Shown: positions 41,021-50,733 of the stretch, piece by piece
Layout of the letters: the number at the start of each line of letters is the position of its first letter
Position numbering within the stretch: position 1 is the first letter of the stretch
DNA from: Trichobilharzia regenti
Lineage: Eukaryota > Platyhelminthes > Trematoda > Strigeidida > Schistosomatidae
Assembly (NCBI GenBank): GCA_944472135.2
Contig: OX235262.1
Span: 43,637,804 to 43,701,803, forward strand
Direction: 5' to 3'
DNA length: 64,000 nt
The notes under the pieces: generated by a model
The model's database searches: none
Seen by the model: only the letters and a program-made list of their open reading frames with translations
What the model was told of the DNA's origin: nothing
Made by a program: the position numbers and the translations under genes

Positions 41021-42919
41021 TTATGCATTAAATGGACCTATAATTTCGGAGGCTCTCAGATAGGAACTAGGACTACTGTCGTTTGCAAACTCTTGTAGTT
41101 TGTCGTTAAGCACTTTTTTGAATGAGGCCAATGTACCTGCTTGACGCATTTCCATTGGTAGTTTATTCCATATCTGTGCATACCTAATCAGATAAAACTT
41201 TTGCCTGGTAGCTGTTTTACATTGTTCGATAGCTACTGTACCCTTAGTGTGTCTTAGTTTGTAGCCACTGTCATCTGAAGGTCGAATGCCATTAGTAGAG
41301 GTAAAAACTAAGTGGTTTATAAGCTTATAGTAAAGTGTTAAGTTTAGTCTCAGGTGTCTTATCCATAGTGTTTCTAATCCTAGGGTGTCACATCTAGTGG
41401 AGTAGTTCGCACCATTTTCTGTTTCGAGTAATTTTGACGTGAAGTACCTCTGCACTCCCTCGACTTTCAATTTGTCCTCTTTGCGTATACTACTATACAT
41501 GAATGAACAGTAATCAAATAAAGGACGCACACAAACCTTGTACAACAGAATTCTGGACTCATTTCTGTAAAAGTTCCTGAGTAGAAAGCCGATAAGTGTG
41601 CGTGACTTTGACACTTGTTTGGAGATATTTTCAGAAAATGATAAGTCATGTGAGTATTTCAGTCCTAGGTCCAATACAGATTCCAGTCGTAAGAGTGCAT
41701 GGCCTTGAATTGTCAGGTCAAGTTCTAAATTGTTGCAACCTATGCAGAACCAGCCACATTTTTCGACACTAAACTGGAGTTGCCAGGTGTCACACCATCT
41801 GTCCATTTTTTCTAATTCTTGCTCTATGGCGTTTACTGTTATTCCGAGATCTGTGTTCTTGCATTTATAGGTCACTTTTAAGTCATCTGCATATAGTATT
41901 GGTTTACCAACACTAAAGCATTCACAGATACTGTTTATATATATTATGAATAGGAGTGGGCCTAATACATTTCCCTGGATTACACCAATACCTACTGGTT
42001 TAGGCCTTGAGATTATCGAGCCAACTTTCGTTATCTGACTTCGGCCACAGAGAAATGATTTTATCCAGCTCAGGAGAGGGTCACATATCCCTAGTGAGCA
42101 TAACCTGCTGACTAGCAGGTTATGGGCGACTCTATCGAAGGCTTTTGTTATATCGAAATATAGCACAATTACTAGTTCTCTGTTGTCCCTACTTCGTGTA
42201 ACTTCGTTGAAATAGTCTATGTGACAGGTCACACATGATCTCTTTTTGAGGAATCCGTGTTGTGATGTATTGATAAGTTCATGTTCTAGTAAGTTGTCTG
42301 ACACTTGGTCTTTAACCACTTTCTCCATTATTCGTGATATTACCGGTGTTATATTAATAGGTCTATAGTTGCATGCACTGGTTTTGGCCCCTGCTTTGTG
42401 CTTAGGTAATATGTATGTGGTTTTCCACACTTCAGGATAAGTTCCAGTTTCCAGTGACAGAGTAAATATTCTAAGTAACAAGACTACCATTTCCGTGCTA
42501 CCACTTTTGTATATGACAGATGGTATGTCGTCTGTTCCAGTACCGCCATTTGACTTCAATGTCTTAATCGCTGAGTCTATATTTTGTATATTAAAATCTA
42601 TTTCTCCTAATTTGTGGTTACTTTTGCAGGTCATTTGGAAATTTGGGGTCGGGTGCACTCTGGTGTCATTGCAAAACCACTCACTGAGGAGTTCACTTAT
42701 AACCTGGGGATCGTTGTATATTATACCCTTATGTTCCAAGATGCTTACATTATTGTCTTTACTGCTTTTTAGACGTTTCTGCAATATCCTACAAAGTTCC
42801 TGAGTTTTGGTGTTAACCATAAGCGCTTTATTTTCCACATGTTGTGACTTCATTTTCTGTTTATCTTCAAGCAGTTTAAGAGTTTCACGTAATAATAATA
42901 TTTCACATAAATTAAGCAT
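41021..42919 (-). CDS. Element B reverse transcriptase (ORF2 C-terminal part)
   Basis: 632 open codons. GTGTDDIPSVIYKSG (fingers), YRPINITPVISRIMEKVV, LYFDITKAFDRVAHN (motif A), GVIQGNVLGPLLFI (motif B), PILYADDLKVTYK (motif C), VEKCGWFCIG, then the CR1-style tail ILLYKVCVRPLFDYC and QIWNKLPMEMRQAGT. The RT is intact, but the ATG at the start is inside ORF2: the endonuclease is upstream, beyond an AT-rich insert and a stop. The nearest relative in the window is element C ORF2. Confidence 0.8.
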   Translation of the reverse strand: MLNLCEILLLRETLKLLEDKQKMKSQHVENKALMVNTKTQELCRILQKRLKSSKDNNVSILEHKGIIYNDPQVISELLSEWFCNDTRVHPTPNFQMTCKSNHKLGEIDFNIQNIDSAIKTLKSNGGTGTDDIPSVIYKSGSTEMVVLLLRIFTLSLETGTYPEVWKTTYILPKHKAGAKTSACNYRPINITPVISRIMEKVVKDQVSDNLLEHELINTSQHGFLKKRSCVTCHIDYFNEVTRSRDNRELVIVLYFDITKAFDRVAHNLLVSRLCSLGICDPLLSWIKSFLCGRSQITKVGSIISRPKPVGIGVIQGNVLGPLLFIIYINSICECFSVGKPILYADDLKVTYKCKNTDLGITVNAIEQELEKMDRWCDTWQLQFSVEKCGWFCIGCNNLELDLTIQGHALLRLESVLDLGLKYSHDLSFSENISKQVSKSRTLIGFLLRNFYRNESRILLYKVCVRPLFDYCSFMYSSIRKEDKLKVEGVQRYFTSKLLETENGANYSTRCDTLGLETLWIRHLRLNLTLYYKLINHLVFTSTNGIRPSDDSGYKLRHTKGTVAIEQCKTATRQKFYLIRYAQIWNKLPMEMRQAGTLASFKKVLNDKLQEFANDSSPSSYLRASEIIGPFNA

Positions 42920-42934
42920 TTACATGATTCACAT

Positions 42935-44055
42935 ACCGTTTGTACAGGCATGATCATATTAGACAAGTGCTGTCTGTAATTGAACACTGTTTTATGAAAT
43001 TAAAAATTGGAAAATGACCTCTAGAAACTTTATAAGAATAGAATATAAGATTTTGGTTTAAGTCTAAACTACAATATTTAATATACTAGTTGTGAGTCAG
43101 ATTCATGCGGGAATTATGAAATTTTGCGTTAATGGAAGGTAAGAAGAGAGGTGATATACAGGTGCTAGAGTAAGACACACTGGATGCAGACCGTTATTAT
43201 TATCATTTTATCAATCAATAAGGGTTCGAAATTTTATAAAAATCCACATTAGATGGTAAGTACAGCATTATATTGGTATTAGCAGATAGAAGGGACCAAT
43301 TGGTCGCAAAGTTAACTTTGCGATGTTGAACAGAATTCAGAATGGAATTTGTTCCGTTGTTCATCGTAAGTGATAACAATATTCTGGATACCGCTCAAGT
43401 AATACAAATGTAGAAAGCGGGATTACTGTCCATTAGCAGTGCTTCAGTGCAATAGTGCAATACCTTCGAGAAGTGAAGAAAACAGAAGCAGCCAGCAGAT
43501 AATGATAATTTAAGTAAACAATATGCGATAACCGCAGTGCTTATTCTCCTTTTTTATTACTAGGAATTTCTAGTCATTGAGTTTTATAGCGTTACATACT
43601 AACGGTTAGTTTAAGTTTATAGTAGTAAACAACAACTGAAGTATAGAATAACAATAAAATATAAAGTAAAAATTAGGGCGAAACGAATTATGGTTTTCAC
43701 TCTTATATAGGGTAATGTTGGGAATAATAACTGAAGAAGTGAAATCCAAATGCCAAAGTACATAAGTTATTTAAAAGAAAAGAGGAAGTATAGTAATACT
43801 GATTTATGCTGTTGTTCTGATTTATACAGTTAGATGTCCTCCTGAAGTAGAGAAATCGTACCATTTTTTCAAAGAGTTTGTACGCAAGCTGTGACACGCA
43901 GGTAGCATCTATTTTTTATTTTATTTATTATTATTCTTTTTTTGAAGTAATTCATCCTCGGGAGCCTTAGCAGTAGAGTGCATTCCCACAGATAAGGATG
44001 GTTCTCTTAAGTCCCCACCATAATATCCCCTGAATAGCAGTCACCACCCTCCCAC
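42935..44055. other. AT-rich insert within element B ORF2
   Basis: It separates the endonuclease part (which reads ...FNALNQIQFLADSKV to about 44057) from the RT part. I see no coding motifs and no clear TSD. An A-rich run with AATAATAATAAATAAAAT (minus, near 43905-43940) resembles a retroposon tail. Confidence 0.45.
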
Positions 44056-44189
44056 CTTTGAATCTGCTAGGAACTGTATTTGGTTTAACGCATTAAATTC
44101 CTTAAATACATGGTATTTCCTTTCCAGTTTCTTTAGTTTTAGTCGCGTTTTCCGGTCAATAAATGGAGTTGGTGTCTTTAGGGCAGATT

Positions 44190-45032
44190 TTAGGGCGCGA
44201 TTGTGTCTCTTGCTGAGTCAACTGTTTTGTAGAAAATCTCAAGCGATACTTCTAAGTTATTGCTGATGAAGTATTCTTCCCAGTCAGAACTTCTTAACAG
44301 ATCTGATAGGAATTCCCAATCAGCATTCTTATAGTCCCTATATTGATGGCGCACCAGGGAATTTTTAGGTGTGTATTTAGTTGTTAGTCGGAGGGGGAGC
44401 GTGCAGTACAATATGTTGTGATCACTGTTATCGAGTTTATTTCCCACCTCTATCGAGATGGGCTCTATGTTATGACAGAGGATTAAGTCAAGAGTATTTT
44501 GGTTCCTTGTAGGGAGGCGTACGCACCGCTTCCATCCTCCTATGTCTATAGCTTGTAGCAGCTCGTCATGGATTCTTGGTCCTGTACATGTATCCCAGTT
44601 TACTCCAGGTAAGTTGAAATCTCCACATGCTACCTTGTAGTCGAAGTCCAGCGTGGCTACATGCTCTAGTATTTCTGCAATAGTTATATCAGTCATTTCA
44701 GGGCTATTGGGGGGTCTGTATATACATCCCACGAGAATTGTACTTTCGTTTGTGTGGATGCTTATCCACTTAGATTCTGGGAGTTTGTCAGTATTTGGGT
44801 TATTGAAAGTATTGGAGTTAGTGGATTTATAGGCACATATTAAACAACTGCCTCCTCTTTTGTCAACTCTATTGTTCCTATAGATGTCATAGTTGTCTAT
44901 TACTAGCTTTGTGTCAGGTATATCAGTAGTAAGCCAGGTTTCAGTCACCATTATTAGTGTTGGCCGTTCTATGTATGCCAGGCAGCGAAGCGTTGTTATT
45001 TTATTAAGGAGAGATCTAGCATTCAGGAGCAT
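44190..45032 (-). pseudogene. Element B endonuclease (ORF2 N-terminal part)
   Basis: 280 codons: MLLNARSLLNKITTL, TETWLTT, RGGSCLICAYK, GCIYRPPNSPE, VACGDFNLPGVNW, TLDLILCHN, NSDHNILYCTLPLRL. These are the APE-type catalytic motifs (Asn, Glu, Asp, His) and all are present. It ends at a stop after DSARDTIAP. The frame then continues as LKTPTPFIDRKTRLKLKK up to the AT-rich insert, so it is separated from its RT. Confidence 0.75.
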
Positions 45033-45054
45033 AATTGTTAGTAAACCAGAGTTA

Positions 45055-46362
45055 TTAATAATAATAATAATAGTATATTCTCATTTTGTACATGAGAGAC
45101 GCCAGTTTACAGGCATCATCAATATGATAAATTACATATACGATTAGCAATCATAATTAATAATAATGTTTTAATAAAATACACATTTTTTCCTACTTGT
45201 GTAGGACACACCAAATATACAGGCATGGATAAGCATTATATAAATTTCATAAATTTGGTTTATGGTTAAGTTACATGGTTGCTGGCGTTTTTGTCTTAGG
45301 TCTGTGGGAACAATATGATAACCAGTCATTCAATGGAGCACGTCATGAAATGTAGGAATATTAACTTCGCATTAACAAAAAAACCCAAGTAAGTTTTGGA
45401 TGGATTAAAAATACTTGGGGAAAAATAAAGCTTGAAGTAATTCCTCAATATAACTTGGGTGTGTACAAATCCGAATCTTATTTTTGATTTGATTTATATC
45501 CAAATTGGGTAATAAGAAAGCTATTCTTACACATACGATCAGTTATGTTATAAGCTACAATCGTGACGTTGTATTACAAATAGATACTTTTCCATTGGTA
45601 TAAGAGTATATTCCACAAATGTAATCCAGGTTGCGTCGTGGAGAAAGTTAATTCGTTATTAACCAGGCAACTGAAAGATACTGGACCAATAATGTTTGCA
45701 GATCATTTGTCATTGTAAATGGTCAAATATCCACATTATTCATTCTCATTCAAAAAGTCAAATGGAAGCTGAAATGGTGAGAAAAAAAAGAAGACAAACA
45801 ACAGCAACGCAAAAGAAAGCAACGGGAGTCCTTAAGGAGTGATTAATAAATATATACATATATATTCTGTTTCGCAACTGTGGTTATTTTGGTACACAAA
45901 CTAACTAGTCCCGTTATGCTAACTTTTATATTATGTGTAAACTAATATTATTACTGTCCTGTGTAGAAATGTTAATCATCTAGTTCCAATAATATTAAAA
46001 TTTATAATTGTAGTTTGTTGTAACTACACGTTTAAAGAACTTAAAATATCTATGTAGGGTGAAAAAGAAGGTGTAAGAGTCAGGCGCAAAAGTGCATTGT
46101 CATCTTTGAGCAGTCTGGTGACTGAGGAGATGAACACTGGAAGTGTGTTTGCATCGCGCACATTAGCTGGTAGTCTATTCCAAATGACTGAAAACTTATT
46201 CAAGAAGAAGTTGTACCGCACGTAAGTCTGACAGTGCTCCATAGCAGCTAGGTTGTCATGATTCCTAAGATTGTAACTGATGACAGCGGTAGGTTTAGTT
46301 ATTGGCTCGGAGGAATACAAGAGAAGATTAGTTAGCTTATAGTAAAAGATAAGGTTTAGCTT
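45055..46362 (-). mobile_element. 5'-truncated CR1-group element A inside element B
   Basis: It starts (5') at about 46362 within the RT C-terminus, encodes the last 98 codons (46024-46320: YNLRNHDNLAAMEHC, IWNRLPANVRDANTLP, SLNV-stop) and then a 0.97-kb 3'UTR to a TTA-type tail at 45051-45066. Sequence and UTR match element C (23.13-24.08 kb plus 27.64-27.98 kb). Element B sequence resumes on both sides. Confidence 0.75.
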
Positions 46363-46683
46363 ATTGGGGGATAGGTTAACACGGTTACTTGTTACTATCC
46401 CTATGTTATGTTTGGAGGGGCTCTGAGGTGAGACAGAGTCAGTTTGTGTACTATTTCCTGGATGAACTGTGCAGCGGGTGGGGCTATTGTTTGCCGCAGC
46501 CGAAAATAATCCTGTTGTATATTTTGACTATTAGCATCCATGGGTCGGCATCTGCGTTCATCTACTGGTGATATATGGTCTGCCCTGCAATTTGGGTTGT
46601 AGTTTGCTGGACCTAGGTACCCTGTGTTAAGATTCCCTGGTAGTTATACCTCATGGAGCTTTCATAGTCGTATGCATATCGGC

Positions 46684-47650
46684 TCACATCACGTGCGTGA
46701 GTGAAGTTATTGAGGGATCAAGTGTCGACCTGTTCTCATTATGTTGATGAGGTTTAACATAGATAGTGCGAGAGTCTGGACGAGAATTTTCGTTAATACG
46801 GTGCCTATATGAGTCCCGTTTAGTGCTCCATATATCCTCAGGATCCATTCTACATTGCATTCCCAAGTTATGTGCGTTGTTATGCATGTTACTTCTAGTT
46901 CGGGAAGGGGTATTCCTTCTCACATGCTGCGTGACTTCTTTGGGAATGTGCTTCGTTACTCATGCATTGTCATTTTTTAGACTGACACGCTGCTTATTTG
47001 ACTTATTACGAGGGAGGTATGTCGAAGTCTGGGGTGGGACTCTGGGCTTTGTGGTCGTTTTTCGGTTTCTACTGAGGGACTCTCTGGCTTGGGTCCAGAT
47101 TGAGTGTGGTCTGCCAGTAGTTTCCGGTCAGCCATAGTTTGTGCGTCAATGTCAACTTCAGGTAGGTCAGCTGGTTTTCGAGATGTGCTCTCGTGTACTC
47201 TAAGAGTGCACCCAGTGGCACTGCTCTTACTGAGTTTTGAAGCCAGCCTTTCAACAACTTCGCTGGATCGAAAGTCGATGGCGTTTTCTAACTCCTTCGC
47301 ATTTTCTGAGTCAGTATGAGACATTCTAGAGGTCATATTAAAAAGCTTTAGGATTGTAGGATCCTACATTTCTTTTTTCATACGTGAGATAGTTTCGGGT
47401 ATACATTATAGTGAACTCAATTTCGTTTTTAATTCATCTATCTGTAGCTGCATCTCTTTAATTACGCACGTTAAGTAAGAGAGCTCTACTTTTTCAGACA
47501 GAACATCTTCCACCTGTATTACGGGGGTCAGAGTTACATTCGAGTCTTTCATGTTGGGTGAACTACTAGTAATAATAAGGGGTGGTAATGTGTTATTAGA
47601 CGAGCTGGTGCTATTTTCTAAATTACTGGTGTTCACACGAACACGCTTTT
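46684..47650 (-). pseudogene. Element B ORF1 remnants
   Basis: The N-terminal piece (47406-47636) has VTLTPVIQVEDVLSEKVE and a likely coiled coil IKEMQLQIDELKTKLSSL, parallel to ORF1 of element C. Further pieces at 47137-47336 (SSEVVERLASKLSKS) and 46684-46923 (basic, Arg/Asn-rich) lie in other frames. Stops separate them. Confidence 0.55.
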
Positions 47651-47762
47651 TAGAATTTTGAAACCATCGTTATTAAAGATCAATTATTAGTAACCAATAA
47701 ATGAATATAAACGAAGACACGTGCAAAAGCGTCACCTGAATTGAACGTACCGGGCGTTACAT

Positions 47763-47853
47763 GTGGTTCTATTTCTGTAACAATTTGGTGATGCATGTAA
47801 ACTGGCGTCCCTCATGTACTGTATCATGAGAATAAATTTATTTATTTATTTAA
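47763..47853 (+). repeat. Inverted copy of the element B 3' tail
   Basis: Reads CAATTTGGTGATGCATGTAAAC, GGCGTCCCTCATGTACTG and TTTATTTATTTATTTAA on the plus strand, the inverse of 40132-40222. It marks the inner edge of the minus arm of the inverted duplication. Confidence 0.7.
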
Positions 47854-48146
47854 TCAATGAGTCAAATGTTGTGGATTCCGGCATGGCAAACTACCCTTGA
47901 AGAACTGTAGGACTTACAGCAGTACGCCTACACTCCTTCTCAGGTTGATGATACAATTGGGAGACGTCCAGACACAAATGAAATTACCAACAGACAGATG
48001 AAAGATGATACCAATTCAGTATATACAATATGAACATATGTACAAAATCACACACCAAGCACATTGGGCTGCTCATTGATGCGCTACCCTTTGAAGAATT
48101 GTAGGACTTACAGCAGTACGCCTACAACCCCTCTCATGTTGACGCC

Positions 48147-48398
48147 CTAGGTTGGAAAATCGTCGCAGAGTTCATTTACTGACTTCCTTCTATCAGCTAT
48201 ATCCTCAAATCTGAACGGCAACACGCCCATGTCATTGTATCGTAGAATATAGATGACTAACAAACACACGACATACCTGATCAACCAAACGTAGAAACAG
48301 AGTAATTTACACCAAAGATAATAGCATTCAACTAGTAACTTGAAACTAGAAATGCCTTTATTCATGCAAGTCAATTTAACAATTACTCTCTCGTACAC
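48147..48398 (-). pseudogene. C-terminal membrane segment, minus arm
   Basis: Same 83-residue translation as 39588-39839. Confidence 0.65.
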
Positions 48399-48408
48399 AC
48401 TTGGCTTA

Positions 48409-48543
48409 AGGACATCTTATTAAATAAACTTGCTGCTAGTCAAACAGAATGTTGGGGTGTTAGCTGGTTACATTCGTATTTCTCAGATAGAAAGCAGTAC
48501 GCCGTATATAAAGGGAAGTCTTTCACTTCATTGCCCACTGAAT
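48409..48543 (+). repeat. 135-bp LINE D fragment flanked by 23-bp repeats
   Basis: The fragment matches the 5' end of LINE D in the plus arm (about 39443-39577). It is flanked by direct repeats starting CTCTCTCGTACACACTT at 48386-48408 and 48544-48566. The LINE 3' tail is absent. Confidence 0.65.
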
Positions 48544-48739
48544 CTCTCTCGTACACACTTGGCTTATCCTCACTAAACTGACCATTGATATTCGTCCTTT
48601 CAAACGAACTGATACTAGCATAGTCATTGCACAAGATACTTGAGTTGATGGGCGACTGTTTCATTGTGGATGACAACACCAACGACGACTGACTGATATC
48701 AGTTGATGAAGTTAGCGGTGGATGAGAAGCTGTTGTTGC

Positions 48740-50005
48740 TCAGCTTTCAGAAATTTGTCTAACTGCAAGATTACCACCACTGCTATCTCTGACTATTAGC
48801 TCCGGTATAGCACTAGCATCTGATGATAGGTCGGCTACTCGCTGATCAATTACACTGACGGTCTCACAAGTATCCATACCATCTGCAGCTGCATCTGCAT
48901 TTAGTTCTACTTCACGTTCAAGTTGTACAGAGCCTTTGTTCAACTCAGGAGTAGTAGGCATATCCCTCATCTCATCATGATCATCCAGAGAGGAATGATC
49001 ACTATCATGATCATTGTCACTAATATTCACTTTACAGTCAACTTCATCATTTTCAAACTCTTTAATAACAGAAGTTGACAATTTTGGTTCCTCCTCACAA
49101 ATCTCTAAATGTTTTCTCCCTTCACTCTGACTAGTAATTCCTTGTAGACTTGTGGAGTCAGAACTGCCCTCTGAGACTGTAACTCTCCTCTGTGACACTC
49201 TATTCAACAATGGCTTACCAGTTGCAACTACGAACTTCTTGACCACACCGTTATCGTCACACAATTCGGAGTCAGACCTAGAGGACGCTAATTTCACATT
49301 TAGCTTATCACTAAACTTGCCCACTGATTCACAGTTCATCTTTGTATCAACTTCTTGCAAACGTGTAAAACACAACCGTGTTTGTCTTGCAGCTTGCAAC
49401 CTATCCATTGGAGACGTCTCACGAAAGCTTCCACACTCGTTAAGTTTGCACAGATTACTAGACACCACAAAGTTTTCCCGATATCCACTTCGCTGAGACC
49501 CTTTCGTCATCAATGCTTGCGTTTCGCCCTCAGACTGCTCTAATCTATGGGTTAAATGCGATATACTGGCAAACTTGCTCATAGATTGATTGACACTATT
49601 GTTTACCAGTTTCAGAATATCATCGAACTTCGGCTCGATACCTTCATCCTCTATACGGGAGCTTGTCTTCAGCCACTTCCTTTGTGGTCGATTAGGTAGG
49701 CGTCTCGGTATTACCTCTAGGATTGAACTTGAGTTCAGATCGCTCATGCAATTCATGGAAATCAATGCATTCTTGTAAGTCAACAGATTATCCAAAAACT
49801 AAGAGAGTGCCTTGGAATCATCTTGTAACTGACCACCGTTACCCTTAACAGCATCGAATAATTTCCCTATAATCATCGAAGTTCTTCCGAATCTTTGATG
49901 TAGTATATTCCTGGCCTCAGTGTATCCTTCGTTAGAGGTCACGAACCTACAGCGCTGTATAGCTCTTGAAGCAACTCCAGTGCAGTACCTCATCAAATAC
50001 ATCAA
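48740..50005 (-). pseudogene. gag-like protein, minus arm
   Basis: Two open stretches (49799-50005 and 48740-49795) with the same internal TAG and the same translations as 36650-37915. It keeps the DUF1759-like region and the acidic middle. Confidence 0.7.
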
Positions 50006-50373
50006 TTTTAATTCATCGCTTAATAAAAACTACTTAACGTGATCTCAAACTCCTTTATAAACTTTGGATAGTTAGCTGGGTTTCCGTCGTAATACCGTGG
50101 TTAAAATTTAGGGAGTTTGATATTCCTATTATCCCTAGATGGCGAAACAGTAACATCAAACATGTCATGTTTAACATCAGACACATCGCTACAAGTACCA
50201 GACAAGTCACCATGACTTACTTTCCTGTTTGATTCCAAAACGCTCTGTCCCTTCTTTGACCCTGGTATCATTGAACGTAACCAAAATTGCAGAAAGTTCC
50301 AGATATTGGTTGTTCAAAGAAGACTTGACCGGCACTAGGAAAGACGGACGGAATCTATCGAAACGTCAGAAAC

Positions 50374-50733
50374 TGTCAGTCACGTCTGTAAATCCGTTAA
50401 TGACCATCTCTTGCTACGCTGGTCTTCTTGCTGTCCCTCGAAGCCTTTCAGAAACACTTAATGCTAACGGAGGTGAAAACCAGAACATCGATTTTCGACT
50501 CGAGAATTATTTATTCTAACACCAACATATGAGAAGCATAATAAAGTAAGTTCAATGAACAAATATTACAACAATAAATCACAATATTACTTCTGACGGT
50601 TGTCTCCTGACTTCTTTCTGTACGGCGACCGATGAAACGATGACTGGTGTATTGATGCCTCCGCGAAAATTAGGGAACTTGGGCTTGAGCAAACAAACAT
50701 GAATTGATCGTTCAATTTTCAACTATATTGACA
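50374..50733 (-). repeat. LTR of the minus arm
   Basis: About 360 bp, TGTCAATATAG at its 5' end and GACTGACA at its 3' end on the minus strand. Clearly related to, but diverged from, the LTR at 35912-36269. Confidence 0.65.

Larger units (their letters stand above)
40132..47762 (-). mobile_element. CR1-group element B (minus) with nested inserts
   Basis: The 3' end is at 40132 (TTTATTTATTTATT tail on the minus strand), ORF2 RT 41021-42919, endonuclease 44190-45032, ORF1 remnants 46684-47650, 5'UTR to about 47762. It is interrupted by an AT-rich insert (about 42935-44055) and by the truncated element A (about 45055-46362). The 3' terminal about 90 bp is repeated in inverted orientation at 47763-47853. 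Confidence 0.75.
47854..50733 (-). mobile_element. LTR-2 copy in inverted orientation, decayed
   Basis: LTR 50374-50733 (minus: TGTCAATA...GACTGACA), the same gag-like pseudogene as LTR-2, a short LINE insert, the membrane ORF and two hairpin blocks. The gag region is identical in translation to the plus arm, while the LTRs and the region around 48560-48650 differ, so the arms are mosaic. Confidence 0.7.
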
